Of a DNA stretch of 64,000 bases, positions 1 through 8,323 are shown piece by piece. Made by a program: the position numbers and the translations under genes. The DNA comes from Acetobacteraceae bacterium (GTDB lineage Bacteria > Pseudomonadota > Alphaproteobacteria > Acetobacterales > Acetobacteraceae). Each line of letters begins with the position of its first letter. The first letter of the stretch is position 1. The notes under the pieces were generated by a model that worked only from the letters and a program-made list of their open reading frames with translations, was not told where the DNA came from and ran no database searches. The DNA is taken from positions 1 through 64,000 of the forward strand of contig JASHOA010000009.1 of NCBI GenBank assembly GCA_030041375.1. The letters run 5' to 3'.

Positions 1-900
1 TTCAACGGCGATCAACTCGATCCGGCGCACACCGGCGGGGATCTGTGCATCCAGGCTTGCGCCGACGACGGCGCGGTTGCGTTCCATGCGATCCGTGAGC
101 TTGCCCGGATGGCCGCCCCGAATGATGCCGCCAACGGCTATGGCGGCAGGCAGGCGGGTGTTGCGGCTCCGTACGATGCCCATCAAGGTGCGGCAGTGCT
201 GCGCTGGATCCAGGCCGGTTTCCTGCCGGGCGGGCCGCCCGGCGAGACGCCGCGCAATCTGCTCGGCTTCAAGGACGGCACCGAGAATCCCGGCCGCCCC
301 CACCCGGCGGCGCGCGCGGGCGGCAAGCTCGCCGGCAACGGCACTTTCGAGGACGTGGTGTGGGTCGGCGAAGAGGGGCCGGAGTGGATGCAAGGCGGCA
401 GCTACCTCGTGGTGCGCCGCATCCGGATCGCGCTCCAGCACTGGGACAATGTCGCGCTCGATTTCCAGGAGCAGGTGATCGGGCGGCGGAAGCTCAGCGG
501 CGGGCCGCTGACGGGCGGAGGCGAATTCGCCCCGCTCGATCTCGATGCCACGGACAAGGACGGGAACCTGGTGATCGGCGACAATGCGCATGTCCGGCTG
601 GGCGCGGCTTCCAGCAATGGCGGCGCGCGCATCCTCAGGCGCAGCTACTCCTACAATGACGGCCTGGCCATGATCGCCGAGCGCTGGCCGCCGTGGCGGC
701 AAGGCCTGGAATACGAGGCCGGGCTGCTGTTCATCGCGTTCCAGCGGGATCCGCGAACCGGCTTCATCAGAATTTTCGAGAACATGGCGAAGCTCGATCT
801 TCTCAACCAGTTCACGACCCATGTCGGGAGCGGACTATTCGCCTGCCCGCGGGGCATCACGAAGGGCGAATTCGTCGGAAAGGAGTTGTTCGCGGCCTGA
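1..900 (+). CDS. efeB: Dyp-type heme peroxidase (EfeB-like), 5' end outside window
   Basis: Only the last 299 codons are present; frame 1 is open from the first base. EfeB-family proteins are secreted heme peroxidases/deferrochelatases that act with the EfeUO iron uptake system in the periplasm. Seen here: the Dyp distal motif GFKDGTENP around visible residue 90, the AHVRLG segment that carries the family's proximal heme histidine, and the following RILRRSYSYNDG stretch typical of EfeB. The end, with GLFACPRG, matches the family C-terminus, so the 3' end is complete. EfeU/EfeO, if present, would lie upstream of the window. A dispersed two-hairpin repeat follows directly and may terminate the transcript. 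The family call is firm; the iron-uptake role is inferred from the family. Confidence 0.9.
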   Translation, partial: FNGDQLDPAHTGGDLCIQACADDGAVAFHAIRELARMAAPNDAANGYGGRQAGVAAPYDAHQGAAVLRWIQAGFLPGGPPGETPRNLLGFKDGTENPGRPHPAARAGGKLAGNGTFEDVVWVGEEGPEWMQGGSYLVVRRIRIALQHWDNVALDFQEQVIGRRKLSGGPLTGGGEFAPLDLDATDKDGNLVIGDNAHVRLGAASSNGGARILRRSYSYNDGLAMIAERWPPWRQGLEYEAGLLFIAFQRDPRTGFIRIFENMAKLDLLNQFTTHVGSGLFACPRGITKGEFVGKELFAA

Positions 901-907
901 GAGCGCT

Positions 908-1011
908 GAGACCCGTGTCGGGCTGACTGGGCAGCCCGACACCGGTCTCGCTCTTTATGCGAGCCCGCGATTCACGCCCTCCGACGTTTCCGCCTCGGGC
1001 GATCGCGGGCT
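908..1011 (+). repeat. dispersed two-hairpin intergenic repeat, copy A
   Basis: Two adjacent inverted repeats. Hairpin 1 has 18-base arms at 908-925 and 932-949 (one mismatch, 6-base loop). Hairpin 2 pairs AGCCCGCGAT at 962-971 with its complement at 1002-1011. The same roughly 100-bp unit recurs at 8041-8143 (inverted), 14049-14100 (hairpin 2 only, inverted) and 22734-22837. Here it lies between the convergent peroxidase and gntR genes, where a bidirectional terminator would fit. No T-tract follows the stems, so Rho-independent termination is not certain. Confidence 0.85.
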
Positions 1012-1034
1012 GGTTTTCATGGTTGCGCCGGCGC

Positions 1035-1874
1035 TCAGAGGGGCCGGCGCGCCCGGATGCGCGGCGGGCGGGTCGTTGCCGTCTCGGCGGGGCGGAGGAC
1101 GGCGGCGCGGCCGTCAATGCCGCGGCTGCTGCGCTGGAGAAGAATGCTGAGGCGCTCGGCCGCACTCAGGAGATGCGTCTGCATCGCCTGGCGGGCTTTT
1201 GACTCGTTGCCATCGGCGATGGCGGCGGCGATCGCGCGATGCTCGGCGTGCGTGTCCTCGACGCTGCCGGTGAGCGGCGAGGTGATCGGGAACCAGAGGC
1301 GGACCGTGGACTGGAGGGTCGCAACCACCTTGACGAAGATCGGATTGCCGGTTGCCTCGGCGATCGTGACGTGGAAGCGGTTGTCGTGTTCCTTGAAGCG
1401 CTGGTCGTCGGCCTGATCGCGCTTCATCAGGGCGAGGAGTTCGCGGAGCTGGGTTATCGTTGCGGGTGAGGCGACGGCAGCGGCCCTGGCGGCGCACATC
1501 GTTTCGACGCAGATGCGGAATTCCGTGAAGTCCCCGACATTGCGCGGGCTCAGCAGCAGGCCCCAGAGGAAGGCATCCGAGAGCAGCTCGGAAGTCGGCT
1601 CGCGAATGAACGAGCCCTCGCCGGGGCGGATGCTGACCACGCCCATGGTGACGAGGCTCTGGATCGCTTCGCGGATGGTCGAGCGGCCGACGCCGAAGCG
1701 GGCGGCGAGTTCCTTCTCGGAGGGGATACTGTCGCCGGGCGCCCAGACGCGCTCCATGATCAGGCGGGCGATGGCGTTCACCACTTCGCGGGCGAGATGG
1801 GGCCGCGCGATCGGCTTGATGGCATCTGCCGGATCGCTCGGGGCGCCTGCCGATTGCGGGCCTTGCCGAGGCAT
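1035..1874 (-). CDS. GntR/FadR-family transcriptional regulator
   Basis: 279-aa repressor-type protein. A GntR winged helix-turn-helix occupies about residues 27-95 (PSEKELAARFGVGRSTIREAI is its core, ending in the wing GEGSFI). An FCD ligand-binding domain follows at about 105-250, with the family's metal-type histidines in HDNRFHVTIAEATGN, HAEHRAI and the later MQTHLLS. It is divergent from the sugar ABC cassette starting at 2175, and two palindromes lie in the 300-bp gap, so it probably represses that cassette and itself, released by a sugar acid or pathway intermediate. The tail after about residue 255 is Arg-rich and poorly conserved in appearance. The ligand is unknown. Confidence 0.9.
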   Translation of the reverse strand: MPRQGPQSAGAPSDPADAIKPIARPHLAREVVNAIARLIMERVWAPGDSIPSEKELAARFGVGRSTIREAIQSLVTMGVVSIRPGEGSFIREPTSELLSDAFLWGLLLSPRNVGDFTEFRICVETMCAARAAAVASPATITQLRELLALMKRDQADDQRFKEHDNRFHVTIAEATGNPIFVKVVATLQSTVRLWFPITSPLTGSVEDTHAEHRAIAAAIADGNESKARQAMQTHLLSAAERLSILLQRSSRGIDGRAAVLRPAETATTRPPRIRARRPL

Positions 1875-1891
1875 GAGTGCGACCTATCCGA

Positions 1892-1977
1892 CATCAGACG
1901 ACTGATGCAAGGCGCGTGAGTGAGCAGAATGGCTTGACAGCGGGGCGAACGGAGCCCGAAGCTATCAGACATCTGAT
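1892..1977. promoter_or_regulatory. two FadR/GntR operator-like palindromes
   Basis: The gap between the divergent regulator and the sugar ABC operon holds two related inverted repeats: CATCAGACGACTGATG at 1892-1907 and ATCAGACATCTGAT at 1964-1977. Both share ATCAGA/CTGAT half-sites. A TTGACA hexamer sits at 1934-1939, but I see no convincing -10 at standard spacing. The first palindrome is only 18 bp upstream of the regulator start, which fits autorepression. Binding by the neighbouring FadR-type protein is inferred from position and symmetry. Confidence 0.55.
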
Positions 1978-2174
1978 GGCTGCTTGCGGCAACGGCCGGC
2001 TGCCGATATTGCGCGGCAGGGCGAAAGGGGTCGTCTATGTACGCGATCGTGACGCGGGGACAGAGGCCCGTGCCCGTTCACGGCAACAAGGGTGCAGAGC
2101 GTCTGGAGGCGGCGGCAGTCTGAGCCATCGGGCGGCCAGATCCGTTTGCCCAGGAGACAAGGAGGGAGGAAGCA

Positions 2175-3362
2175 ATGGAGTGGCGTGAAGGGTTACGGAA
2201 TTGGGGGCGTTGCGCGATCGGGGCGGTGATCGCGGCCGGGGGGATGCTGGCCTCGGGACAGGCGTGGGCGGCGTGCACGACGCGCTCGCAACCCTATCCG
2301 GCGTGGCCGGCGCCGACCATCGTGCAGACGCTTTCGGTTGCCCAGGCCAAGCAGTTCGTGGCCGACCATACCGGGCTGCAGACGAAGTGGCTCGGCCCGA
2401 CCAGCGGGCCCAAGGCGGTGGCCGGCCCGGTGACGATCGCCTGGGTCGCGGACCAGGGCTATTCGACCTACAACGGCTGGGGCAACGGCGTTCGCGATGC
2501 GACGAAGGCACTGGGCTGGACGTTCCGGGCCTTCAATACGCGCGGCACGATGGCGGGAGAGCTGGCGGCGGAGTACCAGGCGCTGGCCGCGCACGTGACG
2601 GCGATCATCACGCCTGACGATGCGCATGCGCTGCAGAAGCCGATCCAGGAAGCGGTGAAGGGGTGCATCCCGGTGGTCGGGATCCATGCCACTGCCTTCC
2701 CCGGCCCTGCTCCGGACCTCGGACTTTACGACAACATCGCCTCGAGCGCGGCCGAGATCGGCGAATCGCAGGCGGCCTACGTGATCGCGATGTCGGACGG
2801 TGCCGCGCACGACATCCACATGGTGGACAACAGTTTCGCGATTGCCCGTTTCAAGGCCAAGGCGGCGACGACGCCGATCATCAACTGCAAAGGTTGCAAG
2901 TTCCTCGAAATGGTCAACGTGCCGATCGGCGATCTTGCCCAGCGCGTGGGGCCGGCGACCTCGGGGCTCCTGGCCCGCTATGGCAGCTCATGGTGGATGA
3001 CCACCTGCTGTGACGACTATTATCCGTACGTGGCGTCGACGCTCAGGGCAGCCGGCGTGCCGTTCGACAAGGTGAAGCTGATTGGTGCGGATGCGCCGCC
3101 TTCGGCGTACGAGCTGATCCGCAAGGGCGAGTATGAAGTCGCGACCGTTCCCGAGCCGAGCACGCTATTCGGCTACGAGGCGGTGGACGCGGTCGTGCGC
3201 GCGATGGCGGGGCAGCCTCCCGCGCAATGGGTGCAGCCGACCTATATCCGCACCAGGGAGAACGTCGACCAGGAGGGCGGTAAGAGCAACGAACTCGTGC
3301 CGAGCAACAACTTCGCCTGCCACTACCTGAACATCTGGAAGGGCACCAACAACCCCTGCTGA
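2175..3362 (+). CDS. periplasmic substrate-binding protein of CUT2-type sugar ABC transporter
   Basis: 395-aa Peripla_BP_4-type sugar-binding protein. The first 33 residues form a Sec signal ending in GQAWA-A. It is preceded by a strong AAGGAGGGAGGAAG ribosome site. The mature part has the two-lobed sugar-binding pattern, with VTIAWVADQGYSTYNGW near the start of lobe 1 and VKLIGADAPPSAYELI before the C-terminal lobe. It is the first gene of a cassette with a double ATPase and an RbsC-type permease. Odd point: it has about eight cysteines (AAC, KGC, CKGC, TTCCDD, FAC and the C-terminal NPC), unusual for this family and suggesting structural disulfides. The ligand cannot be read from sequence; the downstream lactonase favours a sugar or aldonolactone route. 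Confidence 0.85.
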   Translation: MEWREGLRNWGRCAIGAVIAAGGMLASGQAWAACTTRSQPYPAWPAPTIVQTLSVAQAKQFVADHTGLQTKWLGPTSGPKAVAGPVTIAWVADQGYSTYNGWGNGVRDATKALGWTFRAFNTRGTMAGELAAEYQALAAHVTAIITPDDAHALQKPIQEAVKGCIPVVGIHATAFPGPAPDLGLYDNIASSAAEIGESQAAYVIAMSDGAAHDIHMVDNSFAIARFKAKAATTPIINCKGCKFLEMVNVPIGDLAQRVGPATSGLLARYGSSWWMTTCCDDYYPYVASTLRAAGVPFDKVKLIGADAPPSAYELIRKGEYEVATVPEPSTLFGYEAVDAVVRAMAGQPPAQWVQPTYIRTRENVDQEGGKSNELVPSNNFACHYLNIWKGTNNPC

Positions 3363-3363
3363 G

Positions 3364-4923
3364 ATGGCGGTGGGCGGCGCCGCCCGGCACTCCGTGGCAG
3401 AGCATGCCATGGAGGCCGGGGCAGCGCCGGCACTGGCGATCGACGGGTTGACGAAACGGTTCTTCGGCACGCTCGCGCTCGACCGCGTCGATCTCGCGTT
3501 GCAGCGGGGCGAGATCCACGCCCTGATCGGCGAGAACGGGGCCGGGAAATCGACGCTGATCAAGTGCCTTGCCGGCATCTACCAGGCCGACGGCGGGGAG
3601 ATCAGGCTGCACGGGGTACGGGTTGAACCATGGCTGCACGAGCTGCCGATCTCGTTCGTGCATCAGGACCTCGGCCTGGTCGATGAATTGAGCGTCGGCG
3701 AGAACGTCGCCCTGGTGAGCGGGTTCCCGCGCCGACGCGGGTTGATCGACTGGCGGGGCGTATGGTCCCAGGCCCGCGAAATCTATGCGGCGATGCAGGT
3801 CGAGGCGCCGGATCCGCGGCTGCCCGTGGGCACGCTCGGCGCTGCCGGGCGGGCGATCCTCGGGATCGTCAGGGCGCTGGCGCGGCGGAGCGAGATCGTG
3901 GTGCTGGACGAGCCGACCGCTTCCCTGCCGGAGCCGGACGCGCAGCATCTTTTCCAGGTGCTGCGCACACTGCGCGCAAGCGGCAAGGGCATCATTTATG
4001 TTTCGCACCGGTTGAACGAACTGGCCGGCCTCGCGGACAGGGTCACGGTGTTGCGCGACGGAAGGAAGGTGCGCACGGCGCGGCTTGCCGACACCACTCC
4101 GAAGGCGCTGGTGCGGGACATGCTGGGCCGCGAGATCGGGATGGCAGCGGTGGCGCACGCGGCGGGCGGGGCGAGCCAGCCGGTGCTGACGGCGAGTGGT
4201 CTCTGGATCGGCCGGCGCGGCCCGGTCGATTTCGAGATTGCCGCCGGCGACGTGGTGGGGCTGGTGGGCCTGCGCGGAGCCGGCCAGCAGGACATCGGGC
4301 GCGCCATCTTCGGCGCGGTGCGACCGGATACGGGGGAGTTGCGACTGGACGGGATCCCGCTTTCGCCGGATGAAAGCATTCCCGAACGCATCGCGCGCGG
4401 CATCGCGCTCCTGGCCGGCGACCGCGGACGCGAGAGCGCCTTCTCAGGCATGTCGGTGCAGGAGAACATGCTGCCAAGCCCGCACATCGGCGGCGAGGCG
4501 GCGTGGCGGTGGGTTGCGCCGGGGCGCGAGCGGCGGCGCATCGCCGCACGCCTCGAGCGCTTCGATGTGCGGCCGCGCAACCCGGCCGCCCTGATCGACT
4601 GGCTGAGCGGCGGCAATCAGCAGAAGGTCTTCGTCGGGCGGTGGCTCGAGTCCAAGGCGCGTCTTTTCATCATGGAGGAGCCGACGGCGGGCGTGGATGT
4701 CGGGGCCAAGTTCGCGATCCACCAGCTTCTGCGCGACGCCGCCGCGCGGGGCGCAGGCGTGCTCGTGGTTTCCTCCGATTTCGAGGAGGTGGCCGGGCTT
4801 TGCGATCGTGCCCTGGTGATCGGCCGCGGCCGGATCACGGCCGACTTGCACGGGGGCGATCTCAGCGTTGACAATCTGATCGCCTGTTCCTCGATGGGGC
4901 GCGAAGAGAGCGGGGCGGACTGA
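3364..4923 (+). CDS. sugar ABC transporter ATPase, tandem RbsA/XylG type
   Basis: 519 aa with two ABC domains, as in CUT2 importers. Domain 1 has Walker A GENGAGKS (about residue 60), Walker B VVLDEPTASLPEPD and H-loop YVSHRLNE; its signature is the weak LGAAGR rather than a canonical LSGGQ. Domain 2 lacks a working P-loop (GLRGAGQQD), which is normal for this family, but keeps LSGGNQQK and IMEEPTAGVDVG. It probably starts at the ATG one base after the binding-protein stop; an ATG at 3409 is possible, since similarity to the family begins about residue 21. It energises the permease encoded next. Confidence 0.9.
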   Translation: MAVGGAARHSVAEHAMEAGAAPALAIDGLTKRFFGTLALDRVDLALQRGEIHALIGENGAGKSTLIKCLAGIYQADGGEIRLHGVRVEPWLHELPISFVHQDLGLVDELSVGENVALVSGFPRRRGLIDWRGVWSQAREIYAAMQVEAPDPRLPVGTLGAAGRAILGIVRALARRSEIVVLDEPTASLPEPDAQHLFQVLRTLRASGKGIIYVSHRLNELAGLADRVTVLRDGRKVRTARLADTTPKALVRDMLGREIGMAAVAHAAGGASQPVLTASGLWIGRRGPVDFEIAAGDVVGLVGLRGAGQQDIGRAIFGAVRPDTGELRLDGIPLSPDESIPERIARGIALLAGDRGRESAFSGMSVQENMLPSPHIGGEAAWRWVAPGRERRRIAARLERFDVRPRNPAALIDWLSGGNQQKVFVGRWLESKARLFIMEEPTAGVDVGAKFAIHQLLRDAAARGAGVLVVSSDFEEVAGLCDRALVIGRGRITADLHGGDLSVDNLIACSSMGREESGAD

Positions 4924-4934
4924 AAAGGGCGCTG

Positions 4935-6038
4935 ATGGCAAGCGATCAGACGAGCAGCCTGGCGGTTGCGGTGCCGGCGGTACGGGCCGGGCGGCGGCTT
5001 GGGGAGTTCACAGCAACCTACGGGCTTGCCTTGGTGTTCGTGCTGGTGATGGGGCTGTTCGGGCTGCTGAGGCCGAGCACGTTTTTCAGTGCGATCAACA
5101 TCAACACGATCCTGGTCGGCCAGTCGGTGACTGCGATGCTGGCGCTGGCGGAGATGATTCCGCTGGCCACCCGGCAGTTCGACCTTTCGGTCGGCTTCCA
5201 TCTCGGGATGGCGCAGGTGCTGATCGTTGGCCTGCAGGTGCAGTACGGGGTGCCGTGGCCGGTGGCGGCGGTGGCGATTCTGCTGCTTGCGCTGGTGGTG
5301 GGGGCGGTCAACGGCGTCCTGGTAGCGCGTTTCGGAATCGATTCATTCATCGCGACCATGGGCGTGGGAACGCTCTTGTTCGGCGTCTCCAACTGGTACA
5401 GCGGCGGGCAGCAGATCACCGGCAACAACCTGCCGGCGAGTTTCACCGGGCTGACCGGGATCTATCTGCACATACCGCTACCGGCGGTTTTCGTCGCGGT
5501 TGCCGCGGTTCTGCTGTGGATCGTCACCGAGCGCCTGCCGGTTGGCCGCAGCCTCTACGTGATCGGTGCCAATCCGCGGGCGGCTGAACTGACGGGCATC
5601 CGGATCGAGCGGCACATCATCGGCACCTTCACCGCGGCGGGGTTCCTCTGCGGCGTGGCCGGGGTGATGCTGGGCAGCCTGCTGCAGACCGGCACGCCTT
5701 CGGTCGGGCCGGAGTATCTGCTGCCGGCGTTCGCCGCCACCCTGCTCGGCGCGACCTCCATTCATCCCGGGCGTGTCAACGTAGTGGGGACCCTGCTCGC
5801 GGTGCTGATTCTCGCGTTCTCGTTCTCGGGCGTGCAGCAGCTCGGGGCGCCGTTCTACGTGCAGTATTTCTTCAACGGCGGCATCCTGATCATTGCCGTC
5901 GGCCTTTCCGTCTATGCCGCGCAGCGGCGGCGGCGCGCCGCGACGGCGGCTGAGGCCGGCCTGGAGCCGAAGGCGGGTTCGCGCCCGGCGGGGGGTGAAG
6001 GGAGGAAAGCAGATGGAGCCATTCGAAATCCTGGATGA
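4935..6038 (+). CDS. sugar ABC transporter permease, RbsC type
   Basis: 367-aa integral membrane protein of the BPD_transp_2 family. Hydrophobic segments run from about residue 25 to 340, and the family loop around GANPRAAELTGI and GTPSVGPEYLLPAFAATLLG is present. The latter carries the conserved segment before the last helices. It follows the ATPase by 11 bases and overlaps the lactonase gene by 26 bases, so binding protein, ATPase, permease and lactonase are one transcription unit. The last 40 residues are Arg/Ala/Gly-rich and cytoplasmic-looking and overlap the next gene's ribosome site, so they are unlikely to be under strong functional constraint. Confidence 0.9.
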   Translation: MASDQTSSLAVAVPAVRAGRRLGEFTATYGLALVFVLVMGLFGLLRPSTFFSAININTILVGQSVTAMLALAEMIPLATRQFDLSVGFHLGMAQVLIVGLQVQYGVPWPVAAVAILLLALVVGAVNGVLVARFGIDSFIATMGVGTLLFGVSNWYSGGQQITGNNLPASFTGLTGIYLHIPLPAVFVAVAAVLLWIVTERLPVGRSLYVIGANPRAAELTGIRIERHIIGTFTAAGFLCGVAGVMLGSLLQTGTPSVGPEYLLPAFAATLLGATSIHPGRVNVVGTLLAVLILAFSFSGVQQLGAPFYVQYFFNGGILIIAVGLSVYAAQRRRRAATAAEAGLEPKAGSRPAGGEGRKADGAIRNPG

Positions 6039-6921
6039 GCGCTTCCGGCGCTACACGATTCCCATTGTCTGGCTGGAGAAGCTCTACAGCGGAATGCGCT
6101 GGGCGGAGGGACCGGTCTGGTTCGCGGACCTGCGCTCTCTGATCTTCAGCGACATTCCGAACAACCGGATGCTGCGGTGGGACGAAGAGACCGGGCAGGT
6201 TGCGATATTCCGCGCGCCCTCGCATTTTTCGAACGGCAATACGCGCGACCGCCAGGGGCGGCTGATCACCTGCGAGCATGAAACGCGGCGGGTGACCCGC
6301 ACCGAATGGGACGGCAGCGTCACGGTGATTGCCGAGCGCTACCAGGGCAAGCGGCTCAACGCGCCCAATGATGTGGTGGTGCGCTCCGATGACAGCATCT
6401 GGTTCACCGATCCCGTGTACGGCATCAGCGCCGAGTACGAGGGCGGCAAGGCGGAAAGCGAAATCGGCAACTGCAATGTGTACCGGGTCGACCCGCGGGA
6501 CGGGCATCTCAGGGTGGCAGCCGACGATTTCTCGCGGCCGAACGGGCTTGCCTTCTCGCCCGACGAACGCAGCCTTTACATCGCCGATTCCGGCTTCTGG
6601 CCGGATCCCTCCAAGCCGCACCATATCCGCGCCTTCAGTGTCGGGGGGGATGGGCGGCTCGGCGGGTCACGTGTGGTTTGCGAGGTGAGCCCGGGGATTC
6701 CGGATGGATTCCGCGTCGATATGGACGGCAATATCTGGACCAGTTCCGGAAACGGTGTGCAGTGCATCAGCCCGGAGGGCGCGCTGATCGGCCGCATCCC
6801 TATTCCCGAGAAGGTGGCGAATGTCGCCTTCGGGGGAGCGAAACGGAACCGCCTGTTCATCTGCGGGCATACCTCGCTTTATTCGATCTTCGTGAATACG
6901 AGCGGCGCCCAGCGGCCCTGA
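6013..6921 (+). CDS. SMP-30/gluconolactonase family protein
   Basis: 302-aa six-bladed beta-propeller lactonase. Family metal ligands are visible: Glu32 in AEGPVW, the Asn of NAPNDVVV at about 119, and the Asp in the YIADSG region near residue 200. I chose ATG 6013 because GGAGGAAAG at 6001-6008 is a good ribosome site and similarity starts there; the frame is open further upstream but reads through the permease gene. No signal peptide, so it is cytoplasmic. As the last gene of a sugar uptake operon it most likely hydrolyses an aldonolactone made from the imported sugar. The exact substrate is unknown. Confidence 0.85.
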   Translation: MEPFEILDERFRRYTIPIVWLEKLYSGMRWAEGPVWFADLRSLIFSDIPNNRMLRWDEETGQVAIFRAPSHFSNGNTRDRQGRLITCEHETRRVTRTEWDGSVTVIAERYQGKRLNAPNDVVVRSDDSIWFTDPVYGISAEYEGGKAESEIGNCNVYRVDPRDGHLRVAADDFSRPNGLAFSPDERSLYIADSGFWPDPSKPHHIRAFSVGGDGRLGGSRVVCEVSPGIPDGFRVDMDGNIWTSSGNGVQCISPEGALIGRIPIPEKVANVAFGGAKRNRLFICGHTSLYSIFVNTSGAQRP

Positions 6922-7016
6922 GGGGCGCGACCGGCGATCGCGGCGGCGGCTGCACGCGCCTGAGAGCCGGCTGGCTGCACCAGGGGCTTCGTCCGTTGCG
7001 TGGGCGCTATGAGTAA

Positions 7017-7044
7017 GGGCTTTCGTTGTGTTCACCGAAAGCCC
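7017..7044 (+). other. perfect hairpin in the 424-bp gap after the lactonase gene
   Basis: GGGCTTTCG at 7017-7025 pairs perfectly with CGAAAGCCC at 7036-7044 around a 10-base loop, about 100 bp after the lactonase stop. It may terminate or stabilise the sugar operon mRNA, but no T-tract follows. I see nothing else supportable in 6922-7345; the open frames there have no family resemblance. Confidence 0.35.
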
Positions 7045-7345
7045 GGGGTTGGATCGGGACTCGTAGTTTCGGCCCATGCGCGTTGTCCGAGCGGTTTGGT
7101 CAGCGCCTTGAGAGCCGATGCTCACGCGGGCGCTCCGCTGGGTCAGATCGAGTGGAATACGAGGCTTCCTCGGGTCGGGTTGCGGCGCGGTCGACACGAA
7201 AATCCAGACTTTCGGGCATTTGCGTGAACATGCCCGCCAGGGCCGCCGGTGCTTCGGCAGGACGCCGATGCAGACCTTCCTTGACACCCTCTCGTGAAGC
7301 AAAAACTCATGGCCGCCTGATCACGAGAGACACGGAAGACGGCGT

Positions 7346-7858
7346 TCACAGGCGCCGCACGCCCGGCTGCGATGGATCGATGAGTGCAAAGTTCACAGGG
7401 CCAACGCCGCAGATGGCGATGACGGCAGGTTTGTCATGGCCACGGATGACGCCGTCATAATGCGGCGTTCCGGCAACCCGGTGGACGAAACTGCCGGCGG
7501 GCACGGGTACGCAGGCGCCCGGATCGAAATCGGCTCCACTGTTGCACCACCATGTTCCGGACACGACGACGCAGAAGCGATCGGTGGTATAGTGGTGTGG
7601 CGCACTCATGAAGCCCGGCCACCAGCGGACGAGCAGGTAATAGAGACCCGGACGATTTGGATCGCCGGCAAGCAGGCAGTTGTCGACGCTCGGCTCGGAG
7701 AAAGCGTGGTTCGACTTCCATTGCAATTGCTCCGGCAGACGAATGATCGTCTGCTCGGGATTGAGAGGAGTTGCCGAGGCGGTTGCCGCAAGCGTGACCG
7801 GCAGCGCCGAGACGAGCACTGTCAGCAAGATCTCGCGCCGGAGCGGAGACTGAGTCAT
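7346..7858 (-). CDS. secreted single-domain cupin protein
   Basis: 170 aa from the ATG at 7858, chosen because GGAGGGCTCC precedes it directly; a longer frame from 7906 lacks a ribosome site. An N-terminal signal sequence (RREILLTVLVSALPVTLAATASATP) is present, so the protein is exported. One cupin barrel follows, with motif 1 around PHHYTTDRFCVVVSGTWW (metal-type HH and a downstream acidic residue) and motif 2 around VHRVAGTPHYDG. It probably binds a metal; enzymatic or binding function is not predictable. It stands alone, divergent from the cyclase-MCE operon. Confidence 0.7.
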   Translation of the reverse strand: MTQSPLRREILLTVLVSALPVTLAATASATPLNPEQTIIRLPEQLQWKSNHAFSEPSVDNCLLAGDPNRPGLYYLLVRWWPGFMSAPHHYTTDRFCVVVSGTWWCNSGADFDPGACVPVPAGSFVHRVAGTPHYDGVIRGHDKPAVIAICGVGPVNFALIDPSQPGVRRL

Positions 7859-8040
7859 GGAGCCCTCCCATTTTTCGACCAACTCTGTGTGCCCATAAGA
7901 GGCCATGTCCCCCCTCCCCCGATCCGGCCAATCTTGTTAATGATACCGGACTTTGTCGAGAGTGTCGGCACCGGTTGCTGCGGCCGCCACTCGTCGAAGT
8001 GGTGGACGGACGTGTGCGCACGGCTGCATCTGCCGCCGCT

Positions 8041-8143
8041 AGCCCGCGATCGCCCGAGGCGGAATCGTCGGAGGGCGTGAATCGCGGGCTCGCATAAACC
8101 GCGAGATCCGTGTCGGGCTGCACAGTCAGCCCGACACGGGTCT
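8041..8143 (-). repeat. dispersed two-hairpin repeat, copy B
   Basis: Inverted copy of the unit at 908-1011. Hairpin 2 runs from AGCCCGCGAT at 8041-8050 to ATCGCGGGCT at 8081-8090. Hairpin 1 arms fall at about 8104-8120 and 8127-8143. This is the only copy in a divergent gap (cupin on minus, cyclase-like gene on plus), about 180 bp upstream of the latter, so a terminator role alone does not explain it. The rest of the 465-bp gap holds nothing I can identify. Confidence 0.85.
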
Positions 8144-8323
8144 AGCCTGCGCAAACGGCCGCCCAGGCCCGCAACTTGGCATTTCCCACCCTGCCCGGCC
8201 CAAAGGGAGAGGGGAATTCTGCCGGCCCCTCCGGTCTCTGCCAGAAATCCCGGAAGGCCCTTTCGCGATTCCGCCCGGGCCCGTTCGGGGCTAGACTGAG
8301 CCGCCTTTGCTGCGGAGGGAGCG

